Of a DNA stretch of 64,000 nucleotides, positions 28,526-38,991 are shown one piece after another. Below the pieces are notes generated by a model. It worked only from the letters and a program-made list of their open reading frames with translations. It did not search any database and was not told the DNA's origin. The position numbers and the translations under genes were made by a program. Within the stretch, counting starts at the first letter, position 1, and each line of letters starts with the position of its first letter. The stretch spans positions 2,170,001 to 2,234,000 of the forward strand of contig NC_010397.1 of assembly GCF_000069185.1 (NCBI RefSeq). Reading direction: 5' to 3'. The stretch comes from Mycobacteroides abscessus ATCC 19977 (GTDB lineage: Bacteria > Actinomycetota > Actinomycetes > Mycobacteriales > Mycobacteriaceae).

Positions 28526-29413
28526 ATGGCAGCGGTTTTTGTCGGTAGCGAGGCGGTCTCGGCAGGTCAGCTCACTCGCCATGAGCTTCAGCGCTTTTAT
28601 CGGCCCATCTTTCGTGGTGTGTACCTTCCGAAATCTGCCGAACCGACCCTGCGGGACAGGACCGTGGCGGCATGGCTGGCCTCGGGGCGCCGGGGAGTGG
28701 TCGCGGGATTGGCGGCGTCGAATCTGCACGGCGCGAGCTGGGTCGATCACGACGTGCCGATCGAGTTGGTCGGCGTGAAATGCCGGCAACAGGAGGGACT
28801 CATCGCCCGAAACGAGCGCATTGGTGCCGATGAGATCACCCGCATTTCGGGTCTACCAGTGACACACCGGGTACGCACCGCGTTCGACCTGGGCCGTTAT
28901 CAGCCACGGACCCGGGCCATGGGGTGTCTGGATGCGCTGATGCGGAACCAGGTTTTCGCGCTCGATGAGGTCGCGGGATTGTCGCAGCGTTATCCGAAGG
29001 TGCGCGGTGTGCGGCAGCTGCGAGAACTGCTCCCGTTGATCGATGCCGGCGCGCAATCACCGCGCGAGAGCCTGATTCGGCTACAGCTGCGCGACGCGGG
29101 GCTGCCGCGGGCACAGACCCAGGTGCCCGTGTTCGACGGATACACGCCCATCGCCTTCCTGGATATCGGCTGGCCGCAATATCTGGTCGCTGTCGAGTAC
29201 GACGGCGACCACCACCGCAGGGATCGCCGCCAGTACGTCAAAGACCTGGCACGACTGCGCATGCTCGAGGAGCGTGGCTGGACCGTCATCCGCGTAATCG
29301 CCGAAGAATCGCCCGGAGCATGGATCGCGCGGACGACCGCAGCCCTGCGGAGCCGGGGCTGTCACATCGAGATCGACGAAATGCAGCGATCTACTCGACC
29401 TTTCGCTGCATAA
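28526..29413 (+). CDS. Putative PD-(D/E)XK endonuclease-like protein (DUF559/Vsr-like C-terminus)
   Basis: 295 residues. The N-terminal half (LTRHELQRFYRPIFRGVYLP, later ISGLPVTHRVRTAFDLGR) resembles the AbiEi-like regulatory module seen in many actinobacterial proteins. The C-terminal part has a candidate nuclease core: FLDIGWPQYLVAVEYDGDHH, then RRQYVKDLARLRMLEERGW, matching the DUF559/Vsr pattern D ... ExDG. ATG 28526 is chosen since upstream residues belong to the pafA tail. It sits between pafA and pafB, which in M. tuberculosis are adjacent. Whether it acts on DNA, for instance in damage handling linked to PafBC, is speculation. Confidence 0.7.
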   Translation: MAAVFVGSEAVSAGQLTRHELQRFYRPIFRGVYLPKSAEPTLRDRTVAAWLASGRRGVVAGLAASNLHGASWVDHDVPIELVGVKCRQQEGLIARNERIGADEITRISGLPVTHRVRTAFDLGRYQPRTRAMGCLDALMRNQVFALDEVAGLSQRYPKVRGVRQLRELLPLIDAGAQSPRESLIRLQLRDAGLPRAQTQVPVFDGYTPIAFLDIGWPQYLVAVEYDGDHHRRDRRQYVKDLARLRMLEERGWTVIRVIAEESPGAWIARTTAALRSRGCHIEIDEMQRSTRPFAA

Positions 29414-29476
29414 CGCGGCTCCGGGTGTTCGCGCGTCCTCTCGAACAAACTTTCGCCGTCCTCTAAGCTTTCCGCC

Positions 29477-30469
29477 GTGGCGATCTCCAAAGTCGAGCGG
29501 TTGATGAACCTGGTGATCTGCCTGCTGTCCACTCGTACCTACGTCACGGCCGAACGGATCCGGACCTCGGTGGCCGGGTACTCGGATTCGCCGAGTGACG
29601 AGGCCTTCAGCCGGATGTTCGAGCGCGACAAGAACGAACTGCGCGATTTGGGCATCCCGCTGGAGACGGGCAAGGTGTCGTCCTTCGACGCCACCGAGGG
29701 CTATCGGATCCGGCGTGACGCCTACGAGCTGCCGGATATCACGCTTACCGCAGACGAGTCCGCGGCCGTCGCCGTCGCCACCCAGTTGTGGCAGTCGCCC
29801 GAGCTGGTCACCGCCGCACAGGGTGCGCTGATGAAGCTGCGTGCGGCGGGCGTCGACGTCGACCCGGCGGCCGAGAATGTCTCCGTGGCCGCACCGGCCG
29901 CCATGCCGGGCGGACGCGGGTCGGAATCGGTATTACGGATTCTGTTGTCCGCCATCGACTCCGGGCAGGCGGTGCAGTTCGGGCACCGTCCTTCGCGCAC
30001 GGAGCCATACGTCACCCGTACGGTCGAGCCCTGGGGCGTGATCACCGATAGGGGACGCTGGTACCTGGTCGGACATGATCGGGACCGGGACGCCACCCGT
30101 ACCTTTCGCCTTTCCCGTATCGGCGAGGACGTCACCAAAATCGAGAAGCCGGGAACGATCCGCCGCCCCGAGGGCGCCGACCTGCGTGCCATCGTCGCCG
30201 CCGCCGTGGGAGACGGACCGGTGCGGATCACCGCTCGGGTCTGGATCGCCGAAGGGCGCGCGCAGGAACTGCGCCGGATGGGCGTCGTGGTCGACTCACG
30301 CCGTCTGGGGGAACGTGACGGGGACATCGTCGAGATCGACGTCGCCTCACCGGATCGGCTCGTCCGGTCCATCGCCTCACACGGTGCCGACGCCGTGGCG
30401 CTGGAACCGGCACAGGTGCGCGACGAGGTCGTGGCCCGGCTTCAGGAGCAGGCAGGAGTCACCGCATGA
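29477..30469 (+). CDS. pafB: PafB, WYL-domain DNA-damage transcription activator subunit
   Basis: 330 residues. An N-terminal winged helix-turn-helix (SKVERLMNLVICLLSTRTYV) is followed by a WYL domain (EPYVTRTVEPWGVITDRGRW, then YLVGHDRDRDATRTFRLSRI) and a WCX C-terminal domain. With PafC it forms the activator of the LexA/RecA-independent mycobacterial DNA-damage response; pupylation itself does not need it. GTG 29477 is the start. ATGA overlap with pafC. Matches Rv2096c. Confidence 0.95.
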   Translation: MAISKVERLMNLVICLLSTRTYVTAERIRTSVAGYSDSPSDEAFSRMFERDKNELRDLGIPLETGKVSSFDATEGYRIRRDAYELPDITLTADESAAVAVATQLWQSPELVTAAQGALMKLRAAGVDVDPAAENVSVAAPAAMPGGRGSESVLRILLSAIDSGQAVQFGHRPSRTEPYVTRTVEPWGVITDRGRWYLVGHDRDRDATRTFRLSRIGEDVTKIEKPGTIRRPEGADLRAIVAAAVGDGPVRITARVWIAEGRAQELRRMGVVVDSRRLGERDGDIVEIDVASPDRLVRSIASHGADAVALEPAQVRDEVVARLQEQAGVTA

Positions 30470-31422
30470 CCGAGCTGTCGAACAGGCTCACGCGACTGCT
30501 GAACATGGTTCCGTACTTCCAGGCCAATCCGGGTATCAGCGCGGCCGAGGCCGCCGCGGACCTGGGTGTCACCACCAAGCAGCTGATGGCCGATCTGAAC
30601 CAGCTGTGGATGTGCGGGCTACCCGGGTACGGGCCCGGGGATCTGATCGATCTGTCCTTCTCCGAGGAGAGCATCGAGGTGACCTTCTCGGCGGGCATCG
30701 ACCGGCCGCTGCGCCTCACCTCGCCAGAGGCCACGGCACTGTTGGTCGCGCTGCGCGCGCTGCTGGACATGCCCGGCACCGTCGATCCAGAGGCCGCGCG
30801 CAGCGCCATCGCCAAGATCGAGGAGGCCGTGGGCGCGCTACCTACCGACGCGGCGCCCGCGCCGTTGTCCGCCCGCACCGAATCCGAGGCGGTGACCGCG
30901 GTGCGCTCGGCGGTGCGCAACCGGCAGGCACTGCGTATCGAATACTATTCGGCATCGCGAGACACGTTGTCGGAGCGAATTGTTGACCCGATTCGTATCG
31001 CGGTGGTGGGAGACCACAGCTACCTGGAAGCCTGGTGCCGAGGGTCCGAGGGTGTGCGGTTGTTCCGATTCGACCGCATAGAGCAGGCCGAGGTTCTCGA
31101 CCAGCGCGCCGCCCCTCCCGCCCCAGCGGTCCAGACGGCCACCGATACGGGCCTGTTCGAGGCGGATCCGTCGCTACCGGCGGCGACCGTGATCGTGGGC
31201 CCGAGTGCGTCCTGGGTTTTCGACTACTTCCCGATGCGCCCGACCGGTACCCAGCATCCCGACGGATCGCTGGAGGCCGCAATGACCTACGCCTCAGAGG
31301 ACTGGATGGCACGGTTGATCCTCGGTTTTGGATCGGCGATCCGGGTGCTGGCACCCGAGTCGCTGGCGCGCCGGGTTCGTGCCGATGCGACCGCGGCACT
31401 GGCGGCCTATCAGGCCAGCTGA
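30466..31422 (+). CDS. pafC: PafC, WYL-domain partner of PafB
   Basis: 318 residues with the same HTH-WYL-WCX layout as PafB: LTRLLNMVPYFQANPGISAA (HTH), RNRQALRIEYYSASRDTLSE and YLEAWCRGSEGVRLFRFDRI (WYL). The PafBC heterodimer responds to ssDNA in related species through the WYL domains. It overlaps pafB by 4 bp and precedes tatA by 57 bp, as in M. tuberculosis (Rv2095c then tatA). Confidence 0.95.
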   Translation: MTELSNRLTRLLNMVPYFQANPGISAAEAAADLGVTTKQLMADLNQLWMCGLPGYGPGDLIDLSFSEESIEVTFSAGIDRPLRLTSPEATALLVALRALLDMPGTVDPEAARSAIAKIEEAVGALPTDAAPAPLSARTESEAVTAVRSAVRNRQALRIEYYSASRDTLSERIVDPIRIAVVGDHSYLEAWCRGSEGVRLFRFDRIEQAEVLDQRAAPPAPAVQTATDTGLFEADPSLPAATVIVGPSASWVFDYFPMRPTGTQHPDGSLEAAMTYASEDWMARLILGFGSAIRVLAPESLARRVRADATAALAAYQAS

Positions 31423-31479
31423 CCGCCCCGGGGCCTGGGGTAGCATTCAAGGCATACACGACGTCTGGAGGTGACCACA

Positions 31480-31746
31480 TTGGGCGGTCTACAACCCATG
31501 CACTGGGTGATCGTAATCGTCGTATTCGCGCTGCTCTTCGGAGCTAAGAAGCTGCCCGACCTCGCGCGTTCGCTGGGTAAGTCGTTGCGGATCTTCAAAT
31601 CGGAAGTCAAGGAACTGCAGAACGAGGGAAACGCTGCGAAGGCATCCGACACCCCGCAGGCTGTGGAACAGCCGCAAGTGCCCCCCACCGTCGCGGTGGA
31701 AGCGCCCCCCATCGAATCGACTCCCGGCCACAAGCCCACCGCCTAG
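31480..31746 (+). CDS. tatA: TatA, twin-arginine translocase pore subunit
   Basis: 88 residues: a single N-terminal membrane helix ([19 protein letters not shown]), an amphipathic helix ([20 protein letters not shown]) and a Pro-rich cytosolic tail. It multimerises with TatC to export folded proteins. The start is taken as TTG 31480 because GGAGGTGA (31467-31474) lies five bases before it; a GTG at 31471 falls inside that ribosome site and a later ATG at 31498 would cut into the helix. Followed by tatC after 45 bp; no tatB here. Confidence 0.93.
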   Translation: MGGLQPMHWVIVIVVFALLFGAKKLPDLARSLGKSLRIFKSEVKELQNEGNAAKASDTPQAVEQPQVPPTVAVEAPPIESTPGHKPTA

Positions 31747-31791
31747 CCGCGTCCCGCCGCGGGATAGGCCGGCCGGACAGGTCATGCGTTT

Positions 31792-32733
31792 ATGAACAAA
31801 GTTCTGGGTGCTCTTCGGCTGCCTGGACGTCCTCGACAACCCAAAAATCCCGACGGCACCATGTCGCTCGTCGAGCATCTGCAGGAACTGCGTACCCGCC
31901 TGCTCATTTCGGTGGCGGCCGTCCTGCTGACCACGATCGTCGGTTTTGTCTGGTACGAGCACACGTTGTTCGGCATCGAGAGTCTCGGTGAGTGGTTGCG
32001 TGAACCGTACTGCTCATTGCCGGCGAGTGCGCGGGCCAATCTGAGTGTCGACGGCGCCTGCCGGCTTTTGGCCACGGCGCCTTTCGAACAGTTCATGTTG
32101 CGCCTCAAGGTCGGGCTGACGGCCGGCGTGGTGCTGGCCTGCCCGGTGTGGCTGTACCAGATCTGGCGATTTATCACCCCCGGTCTGTACCGCAACGAAC
32201 GCAAGTTCGCGATCATCTTCGTGACCGCGGCGGCGGTGCTGTTCGTCGCCGGCGCGTTGTTGGCCTACCTGGTACTGGCCAAGGCCCTGCACTTCCTGCT
32301 CACGGTGGGTAGCGATGTGCAAGTCACCGGGCTCAAGGGTGACGAGTACTTCAGCTTCCTGATCAACCTGCTGCTGGTCTTCGGCGTCAGCTTCGAGTTT
32401 CCGTTGCTGATCGTCATGCTGAACTTCGTCGGGATTCTGTCCTACGACAAGCTCAGAAACTGGCGCCGGGGTCTGATCTTCGGTCTCTTCGTTTTCGCCG
32501 CTTTCGCGACGCCGGGATCCGATCCGTTCTCCATGACCGCGCTGGGACTCGCGCTCACGTTGTTGTTGGAGTTCTCCATCCAGGTCTCCCGGGTGCATGA
32601 CAAACGCAAGGCCAAGCGCGAGGCGGCGCAGCAGCTCAGCGATGACGAGGCTTCTACGCTCGACGCGCCCGAGGCCATCGACGCACCCGAACCGATCGGG
32701 CCCGCCGAGCGGTTCGACAATAGGGGCAAGTGA
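31792..32733 (+). CDS. tatC: TatC, twin-arginine signal receptor
   Basis: 313 residues, six membrane helices. [20 protein letters not shown] at the N-terminus forms the signal-peptide binding site, and [18 protein letters not shown] and [14 protein letters not shown] are typical. Matches Rv2093c, with a charged C-terminal tail ([13 protein letters not shown]) extended by an Asp/Glu/Pro-rich stretch. Its stop lies at the edge of a dispersed repeat copy (32732-32757), and the helY start follows. Confidence 0.95.
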   Translation: MNKVLGALRLPGRPRQPKNPDGTMSLVEHLQELRTRLLISVAAVLLTTIVGFVWYEHTLFGIESLGEWLREPYCSLPASARANLSVDGACRLLATAPFEQFMLRLKVGLTAGVVLACPVWLYQIWRFITPGLYRNERKFAIIFVTAAAVLFVAGALLAYLVLAKALHFLLTVGSDVQVTGLKGDEYFSFLINLLLVFGVSFEFPLLIVMLNFVGILSYDKLRNWRRGLIFGLFVFAAFATPGSDPFSMTALGLALTLLLEFSIQVSRVHDKRKAKREAAQQLSDDEASTLDAPEAIDAPEPIGPAERFDNRGK

Positions 32734-32757
32734 TGAGCCTCTTGAGCGAAGAACGTT
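32732..32757 (+). repeat. Degenerate copy of the dispersed repeat at the tatC-helY junction
   Basis: GATGAGCCTCTTGAGCGAAG matches the canonical 20-base core at 18 positions. It covers the tatC stop and reaches the proposed helY TTG. In the helY frame it reads DEPLERR, like the in-frame copies in helY and the SDR gene. Confidence 0.65.
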
Positions 32758-35524
32758 GACCACAGTCCCGCCGCCGCAGTTGCGCGCGTTCTCCGAGGGG
32801 CTGAGCTTCGCGCTCGATCCGTTTCAGGTGCGCGCCTGTACTGCGCTGGAGAACGGGCATGGTGTGCTGGTCTGCGCGCCCACCGGCGCGGGTAAGACCA
32901 TCGTCGGGGAATTCGCGGTGCACCTGGCCCTCGCGGCGGGGCGCAAGTGCTTCTACACCACCCCGATCAAGGCCCTGAGCAACCAAAAGCACAACGATCT
33001 GGTGTCTGTATACGGGCCCGAGAAGGTCGGCCTGCTCACGGGTGATTCGTCGATCAACTCGGATGCTCCGGTGGTGGTGATGACCACCGAGGTACTGCGC
33101 AACATGTTGTACGCGGATTCGCCCGCACTGCATGGGCTTTCCTATGTGGTGATGGACGAGGTGCATTTCCTGGCCGACCGGTTCCGCGGTGCGGTGTGGG
33201 AAGAGGTGATTCTGCACCTTCCCGAGGACGTCGCGCTGGCCAGTCTGTCGGCTACGGTCAGCAATGCCGAGGAGTTCGGTGGCTGGATCAAGACGGTGCG
33301 CGGGGACACCACGGTGGTGGTCGATGAAACACGCCCGGTTCCGTTGTGGCAGCACGTCATGGTCGGGCGGCGGCTCTTCGATCTGTTTGATGGCGATGAG
33401 CCTCTTGGGCGAAGAGCATCAGGCGGAACGGGAAATCCTTCTCGAGTCGACCCGGGTCTTACGCGCTACATCGCGCAGCGCCGTCAGGCCGATCGTTTCG
33501 CCGACTTCGATCGGCCGCGGCGGCGCGGACCGCAGCAGCGCACTTCCAGGCCGCCCACGCTGTATCGCCCGCCGTCGCGCCCCGAGGTGATCACCCGACT
33601 CGATGAGGATGGTCTGCTGCCGGCGATCACATTCATCTTCTCGCGCGCCGGATGCGATGGTGCTGTGGCCCAATGCCTTCGGTCCCGGCTACGGCTCACC
33701 ACCGAAGAGGAACGGCGGGAGATCATCGCCATCATCGACCGGCGTACCGAAGGGTTGCCCGAGGCCGATCTCGATGTGCTCGGTTACTGGCAGTGGCGCG
33801 AGGGGCTGCTGCGTGGCATCGCCGCGCACCATGCGGGCATGCTTCCGGTGTTCCGGCACACCGTCGAGGAACTGTTCACCAAGGGGCTGGTGAAGGCGGT
33901 ATTCGCCACCGAGACATTGGCTTTGGGAATCAACATGCCGGCGCGCACGGTCGTGCTGGAGCGATTGGTCAAGTTCAACGGTGAGCAGCACGCCGCGTTG
34001 ACGCCGGGGGAGTACACCCAGCTGACCGGCCGGGCGGGCCGCCGTGGAATCGACGTCGAGGGACACGCCGTCGTGCTGTGGACACCGGAGGTGGAGCCCA
34101 CCGAGATAGCCGGCTTGGCGTCCACACGTACCTTTCCGCTGCGCAGTTCGTTTGCGCCGTCGTACAACATGACGATCAACCTGGTGCACCGCATGGGTCC
34201 GGACCCTGCGCGAGAGCTGCTGGAGCGATCCTTCGCCCAGTACCAGGCCGATCGCTCCGTGGTGGGTCTGGTGCGCGGTATCGAGCGCGGCCGGAAGATG
34301 CTTGACGAGATCGCCGGTGAGCTCGATGGACACGATGGCTCGGTGCTGCAGTATGTCCGGCTGAGGGCCGGCCTCACCGAGCGGGAGCGCGCCGCTGCGC
34401 GGGCGTCCCGGCTTGAGCGCCGGGGTGCGGCCAACGACGCCTTGGCGGCCCTCAAGCGCGGCGATGTGATCGCGATTCCCCATGGCCGGCGTAACGGCGT
34501 GGCCGTGGTGCTGGAGCCTGCCCACGACGACGAAGACCCGCGGCCCTTGGTTCTCACCGAACATCGTTGGGCCGGAAGGATTTCATCGGCGGACTACTCG
34601 GGTGGTGCCGAACCTCTCGGGTCCATCGCGCTGCCCAAACGCGTCGAGCACCGTCAACCCAAGGTGCGCCGTGACGTTGCCTCGGCATTGCGCTCGGCGC
34701 TCGATGAGGGACGGGTCCGTAGGCCGCAGCCCGGTAAGCGGCGCACGGACGGCAGGCATGGTGACGCCGACGCGGACCTCGAACGGCTGCGCCGCGAAAT
34801 CCGTGAACATCCGGTACATCACGCCCCCAATCGGGAGGAGTTGGCGCGCACCGGCGAGCGCTATCTGCGCATCGAACGTGACAACGCGCAACTGCAGAAG
34901 AAGGTGGCGGCCGCGACCAACTCGCTCGCGCGCACCTTCGACCGCATCCTGGCGCTGCTCGCCGAACGCGGATACGTCGAGGACAGTGCCGAGCTCGGCA
35001 TGAAGGTCACCCAGGACGGCATGCTGCTGGCCCGCATCTACAGCGAGAGCGATCTGCTGGTAGCCGAATGCCTGCGGCGCGGCCTGTGGGCGGGGCTCAA
35101 GCCCGCCGAGCTGGCGGCGGTGGCTTCGGCGGTCCTGTACGAGTCGCGCGGCGACACGGTATCGGCGACAGGCGAGGCGCCGACGGCCGCGCTGCGTGGG
35201 GCGCTGGCCGAGACCCATCGGGCGCTGGCACGGCTGCGGCGCGATGAACAGCAGCATCATCTTTCCCCGACACGCGAGATCGACGAGGGTTTCGTGGCGG
35301 CCGTGTACCGGTGGGCGACCACAGGAGATTTGGCGGCGTCGTTGGAGGCCGCCGGCGATACCGGTACCGCGCTGCCCGCGGGTGATTTCGTGCGGTGGTG
35401 CCGACAAGTGGTGGATCTGCTCGACCAGATTCACAAGGCCGCGCCGGATGCCGAGGTGCGTTCGGCGGCGAAGGCGGCGGTCGGTGACGTGCGGCGTGGC
35501 GTCGTTGCCGTTGATGGCACATAA
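32756..35524 (+). CDS. helY: HelY, Ski2-like DEVH-box helicase
   Basis: About 922 residues from TTG 32756. Superfamily 2 helicase of the Ski2/Mtr4 group, likely acting on RNA. Motifs: [22 protein letters not shown] ([13 protein letters not shown]), [40 protein letters not shown]. Matches Rv2092c nearly end to end. Near residues 212-235 a copy of the dispersed repeat (33395-33420) inserts [13 protein letters not shown] where Rv2092c has unrelated sequence. The start is uncertain: TTG 32756 gives an N-terminus like Rv2092c, but no good ribosome site is seen and translation may be coupled to tatC. Confidence 0.93.
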   Translation: MTTVPPPQLRAFSEGLSFALDPFQVRACTALENGHGVLVCAPTGAGKTIVGEFAVHLALAAGRKCFYTTPIKALSNQKHNDLVSVYGPEKVGLLTGDSSINSDAPVVVMTTEVLRNMLYADSPALHGLSYVVMDEVHFLADRFRGAVWEEVILHLPEDVALASLSATVSNAEEFGGWIKTVRGDTTVVVDETRPVPLWQHVMVGRRLFDLFDGDEPLGRRASGGTGNPSRVDPGLTRYIAQRRQADRFADFDRPRRRGPQQRTSRPPTLYRPPSRPEVITRLDEDGLLPAITFIFSRAGCDGAVAQCLRSRLRLTTEEERREIIAIIDRRTEGLPEADLDVLGYWQWREGLLRGIAAHHAGMLPVFRHTVEELFTKGLVKAVFATETLALGINMPARTVVLERLVKFNGEQHAALTPGEYTQLTGRAGRRGIDVEGHAVVLWTPEVEPTEIAGLASTRTFPLRSSFAPSYNMTINLVHRMGPDPARELLERSFAQYQADRSVVGLVRGIERGRKMLDEIAGELDGHDGSVLQYVRLRAGLTERERAAARASRLERRGAANDALAALKRGDVIAIPHGRRNGVAVVLEPAHDDEDPRPLVLTEHRWAGRISSADYSGGAEPLGSIALPKRVEHRQPKVRRDVASALRSALDEGRVRRPQPGKRRTDGRHGDADADLERLRREIREHPVHHAPNREELARTGERYLRIERDNAQLQKKVAAATNSLARTFDRILALLAERGYVEDSAELGMKVTQDGMLLARIYSESDLLVAECLRRGLWAGLKPAELAAVASAVLYESRGDTVSATGEAPTAALRGALAETHRALARLRRDEQQHHLSPTREIDEGFVAAVYRWATTGDLAASLEAAGDTGTALPAGDFVRWCRQVVDLLDQIHKAAPDAEVRSAAKAAVGDVRRGVVAVDGT
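33395..33420 (+). repeat. Dispersed repeat copy inside helY
   Basis: GATGAGCCTCTTGGGCGAAG differs from the canonical core at two of 20 bases and is followed by AGCATCAGGC as in the tandem arrays. It is read in frame as [10 protein letters not shown] between helicase domain 1 and the linker, in a region with no counterpart in M. tuberculosis HelY. Confidence 0.85.
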
Positions 35525-35603
35525 GGTCGAGCAAACGCTAAGGTGGAGCGTCAGCACGCTCTTACACACCGGTAAGAAACAAGGTCGCGACACGGGAGGA
35601 ACG

Positions 35604-36311
35604 ATGAGCGGTCCACAGGGAACGGAACCCGGCGGACAGTGGGCGCCGCAACCTGGGCAAGGCCAAGATCCCTGGCAGACACCGCAATCGTCAGATCCGG
35701 CGCAGCAGGGTGAGCAGGGCTGGCAGCAGCCGGCCTACGGACAGGGACAGCAGTACCCGCAGTACCAGCAGCCCGGTTTCCCGGGCGGTGGTTTTGGGGA
35801 TCCGAGCCAGTTCGGTCAGCAGCCCGGCCAGGGATTCGGCGAGCCGAGCCAGTTCGGGCAGCCCGGTGCCTACGGCCAACAGGGACAGTACGGACAGCAG
35901 GGTGCCTACCCCGGGCAGTACGGGCAGCCGCAGGGACAGCCGTTCCCTCAGTTCGGCGCCGGTAAGCCGCAGCGGTCCACCAAGACCATCGCGATCATCG
36001 GCGGTATCGTCGCCGCGGCGGTGGTCTTGATCGTGTTGCTGGTCACCGCGTTCCTGGCTCCCGGCTGGGCGGTCACCACCACCCTGGACGTGAACAAGGC
36101 CCAGGACGGTGTGACGAAGATCCTGACCGACGAGACCAACGGTTACGGCGCCAAGAACGTCAAGGACGTCAAGTGCAATGACGGCAACAACCCCGAGGTG
36201 AAGAAGGGCGCAACCTTCACCTGCGACGTCAGCATCGATGGCACCAAGCGTCAGGTCACCGTGACGTTCCAGAACGACAAGGGCACCTACGAGGTCGGTC
36301 GCCCCAAGTAA
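35604..36311 (+). CDS. Membrane-anchored DUF4333 protein with Gln/Gly/Pro/Tyr-rich N-terminus
   Basis: 235 residues. The first about 115 are low complexity, built of Gln-Gly-Tyr-Pro units ([18 protein letters not shown]). A single helix ([20 protein letters not shown]) follows, then an extracytoplasmic DUF4333 domain with two Cys (VKCNDGNNP ... [10 protein letters not shown]) that could form a disulfide. Corresponds in place to Rv2091c. ATG 35604 has GGGAGGA immediately upstream. The low-complexity part would face the cytosol. Function unknown; a strong terminator follows. Confidence 0.85.
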   Translation: MSGPQGTEPGGQWAPQPGQGQDPWQTPQSSDPAQQGEQGWQQPAYGQGQQYPQYQQPGFPGGGFGDPSQFGQQPGQGFGEPSQFGQPGAYGQQGQYGQQGAYPGQYGQPQGQPFPQFGAGKPQRSTKTIAIIGGIVAAAVVLIVLLVTAFLAPGWAVTTTLDVNKAQDGVTKILTDETNGYGAKNVKDVKCNDGNNPEVKKGATFTCDVSIDGTKRQVTVTFQNDKGTYEVGRPK

Positions 36312-36325
36312 TCGGTTCCCTCCTC

Positions 36326-36365
36326 AACAACGCCGAGTGTGCAGATCCGCACACTCGGCGTTGTT
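36326..36365. terminator. Strong 17-bp stem terminator
   Basis: A perfect 17-bp inverted repeat (arms 36326-36342 and 36349-36365, loop AGATCC), ending TTGTTTGT. It lies between the DUF4333 gene and the convergent exonuclease, so it can stop transcription from both sides. Confidence 0.9.
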
Positions 36366-36369
36366 TGTA

Positions 36370-37383
36370 CTACCGGGGCAGGCCGTCAAGCGCCTTTTGC
36401 AGACGGGTGACCGCCGACCCGATGCCCAGTTCGGCGCCCAGCTCGGCGACTCGCCGCGGATCGCGCGCCGTCAGCGGCAGCGCGTCGCTGTCGCGGTCGA
36501 CAATTACCGGCGCGTCCACCGCGACCCGCACCACCGGCTCGGCGGCGGCCATGTAGACGGTCGCTGCCTGCAGCTTGGCGCGAACGGCCTTGGCCAGACC
36601 GGATTTCGGATCATCGGCTGCGGTGAGTATGCCGTCCAGCGACCCAAACTCGGCGAGAAGTTTGGCCGCGGTCTTCTCGCCCACGCCCGGGACGCCGGGT
36701 AGACCGTCGGACGGGTCGCCACGCAACAAGGCCAGCTCGGCATAGGCCGCGCCGGCGCGCGCGAGGGGCACACCGTACTGCTCGGCCACTTCGGTCGGGC
36801 CGAACAGGGTGGCCTTGGCGAATCCGCGGCCCATGTAGAAGACGCGAACGGGCACCGGGACGTCGGCGACGACCTGCAGCAGGTCGCGATCGCCGCTGAC
36901 CACGATGACCGGGTCCCGGCGCTCATTGGCCGCAAGGGTTCCCAGCACGTCGTCGGCCTCGAAGCCGGCAGCTCCTGCCGATGCGATGCCGAAGGCATCG
37001 AGTATGTCGGCGATCATGTCGACCTGAGGGGTCAGCTCGTCGGGCACCTCCTCGATATCGACAGTCTGCGCGCCCACGGTGTCTGATGGTCTTCCCGCAA
37101 GCGGATCATCCGTGACCACGCGGTGCGCCTTGTACGACGGAATCGCGGCCACTCGCCATGCCGGGCGCCAATCCAGATCGAGGCATACCGCGAGCCGGTG
37201 AGGCCGATACAGGGTGATCAGCTGTGACACCGTGTCGAGGAAGCCGCGGACGGCGTTGACCGGTCTGCCGTCGGGTGACGTGATGGAATCGGGAACCCCG
37301 AAGTAGGAACGGAACCACAGGCTGGCGCCGTCGAGCAGCAAGACGGGTCTGGCGGGAACGGTTCGGGCTGGGTCTTCTGACAC
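36370..37383 (-). CDS. 5'-3' exonuclease (PolA N-terminal-domain homologue)
   Basis: 337 residues; stand-alone FEN/5'-nuclease domain like Rv2090. Motifs: [15 protein letters not shown], the acidic metal site [33 protein letters not shown], and the helix-hairpin-helix [20 protein letters not shown] for DNA binding. It would remove RNA primers or 5' flaps. GTG 37383 is preferred over the TTG at 37392 three codons earlier. Diverges from pepE across 33 bp. Confidence 0.92.
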   Translation of the reverse strand: MSEDPARTVPARPVLLLDGASLWFRSYFGVPDSITSPDGRPVNAVRGFLDTVSQLITLYRPHRLAVCLDLDWRPAWRVAAIPSYKAHRVVTDDPLAGRPSDTVGAQTVDIEEVPDELTPQVDMIADILDAFGIASAGAAGFEADDVLGTLAANERRDPVIVVSGDRDLLQVVADVPVPVRVFYMGRGFAKATLFGPTEVAEQYGVPLARAGAAYAELALLRGDPSDGLPGVPGVGEKTAAKLLAEFGSLDGILTAADDPKSGLAKAVRAKLQAATVYMAAAEPVVRVAVDAPVIVDRDSDALPLTARDPRRVAELGAELGIGSAVTRLQKALDGLPR

Positions 37384-37416
37384 AGCACTCAACCTATGCC
37401 AGATAGCCTGGACCGT

Positions 37417-38541
37417 ATGGCACCCCAGCGTTTCGAATCCGACGTCTACGCCGACCGACTGCGACGCGCGGCCCAGGAGGCCGAGAAGGTGGGAGTGACG
37501 GGTCTGGTGGTCACCCCCGGATACGACCTGCGGTACCTCACGGGATCGCGCGCGCAGACGTTCGAGCGGCTCACCGCCCTGGTGGTGCCGGCGACGGGGC
37601 AGCCCACTGTGGTCGCTCCTCGGATGGAGCTTGCGGCGCTGCGGGATTCAGCTATCGGCGACCTGAACATTCCCATCAGCGATTGGGTCGACGGGGAGAA
37701 TCCCTACGAGCTGGTGCGCGCGGCACTGGGGACCGCCGGAACTGTGGCGGTGACCGAGTCGATGCCCGCACTGCACCTGTTGCCGCTGGCGCAACTGGTC
37801 GGAACGGTGCCGGTCTTGGCAACCGGCGTGCTACGCCGGTTGCGCATGGTCAAAGACGCCTCCGAGATCGACGCGCTGCGTAAGGCCGGCGCCGCCATCG
37901 ACCGGGTGCACGCCCTGGTACCCGAATTACTGATTCCGGGGCGCACGGAGGCGCAGGTGGCCGCGGATATCGCTGAAGCGATTGTGGCCGAGGGGCATTC
38001 GGAGGTGGCTTTCATCATCGTCGGTTCCGGCCCACACGGGGCCGACCCGCACCATGAGTGCTCGGATCGTGAACTGCGGACCGGGGACATTGTGGTGGTG
38101 GACATCGGCGGTAGCTACGAGCCGGGTTATAACTCCGACAGCACCCGCACCTACAGTATTGGTGAGCCTGACCCCGATGTTGCTCAACGGATTTCGGTGC
38201 TTGAGCGGGCGCAGCAGGCGGCGGTACATGCGGCCCGTCCCGGTGTGACGGCGGAGTCGGTGGATGCCGCCGCGCGCCGGGTTCTGACCGAAGCGGGGAT
38301 GGGTGAGGCCTTTGTACATCGCACCGGACACGGCATCGGGCTGTCGGTACATGAGGAGCCGTACATCGTCGAGGGCAACGAACTGGTACTCGAACCCGGT
38401 ATGGCCTTCAGTATTGAGCCGGGCGTGTACTTCCCGGGCCAGTGGGGTGCGCGGATCGAGGACATCGTCGTCATCACCGAAAACGGTTGCGAATCGGTGA
38501 ATTCGCGGCCCCACGGCCTGACGGTGGTGCCTACTCGCTAG
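37417..38541 (+). CDS. pepE: PepE, M24-family Xaa-Pro dipeptidase
   Basis: 374 residues; cytosolic metallo-aminopeptidase with pita-bread fold. A creatinase-like N-terminal domain precedes the catalytic domain, whose five metal ligands appear in [35 protein letters not shown] and ARIEDIVV. Matches Rv2089c. ATG 37417 is chosen by homology; the frame opens earlier at 37396. It ends with an 11-bp overlap with the convergent F420-dependent reductase. Confidence 0.95.
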   Translation: MAPQRFESDVYADRLRRAAQEAEKVGVTGLVVTPGYDLRYLTGSRAQTFERLTALVVPATGQPTVVAPRMELAALRDSAIGDLNIPISDWVDGENPYELVRAALGTAGTVAVTESMPALHLLPLAQLVGTVPVLATGVLRRLRMVKDASEIDALRKAGAAIDRVHALVPELLIPGRTEAQVAADIAEAIVAEGHSEVAFIIVGSGPHGADPHHECSDRELRTGDIVVVDIGGSYEPGYNSDSTRTYSIGEPDPDVAQRISVLERAQQAAVHAARPGVTAESVDAAARRVLTEAGMGEAFVHRTGHGIGLSVHEEPYIVEGNELVLEPGMAFSIEPGVYFPGQWGARIEDIVVITENGCESVNSRPHGLTVVPTR

Positions 38542-38956
38542 GACTGTCGGCCCGGTTCAGCAGATCCGAAGAACCCAGCACCCGCTCGATCTTGACCTCG
38601 ATGACCACCCGCTTCGGGTTGACACGCGGGGTGCGGTAGCGCTGCGCATAACGCAGTTCGGCGTCACGCACGGCGTCCTTGTCGGTGACCACGGTGGCCG
38701 AACCCTCCAGGGAGAGCCAGCGGGCGCCGTCTACCTGACTTAGCACCGCGACGCCGCCGCGCTCGGCGTTGACGGCCTTCTGCGAGCCGCCGGTGGTGAT
38801 GACGCGCGCGATATGGGTCGCGGGGTCGAAGGTGAAGCCGACAGCCACCACATGCGGGCTGTTGTCTTGCCTCAGCGTGGTCAGCATGGCCAGATGGCGC
38901 TCGGACAGGAACGCCAGCGCATCATCGGTAAGTCGGGTTGTAGGGGTGTTCGGCAT
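38531..38956 (-). CDS. F420-dependent biliverdin reductase-like PPOX protein (Rv2074 family)
   Basis: 141 residues; split-beta-barrel flavin/deazaflavin fold. Very close to Rv2074 through [20 protein letters not shown] and [18 protein letters not shown], and Rv2074 is reported to reduce biliverdin with F420H2. ATG 38956 follows a TTG codon at 38959. It diverges from the SDR gene with 35 bp between, the same arrangement as Rv2074/Rv2073c, and lies next to the corrin block. Confidence 0.9.
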   Translation of the reverse strand: MPNTPTTRLTDDALAFLSERHLAMLTTLRQDNSPHVVAVGFTFDPATHIARVITTGGSQKAVNAERGGVAVLSQVDGARWLSLEGSATVVTDKDAVRDAELRYAQRYRTPRVNPKRVVIEVKIERVLGSSDLLNRADSPSE

Positions 38957-38991
38957 CAACCATCACGCTAGCGCAGGACATAATCGCTGAC

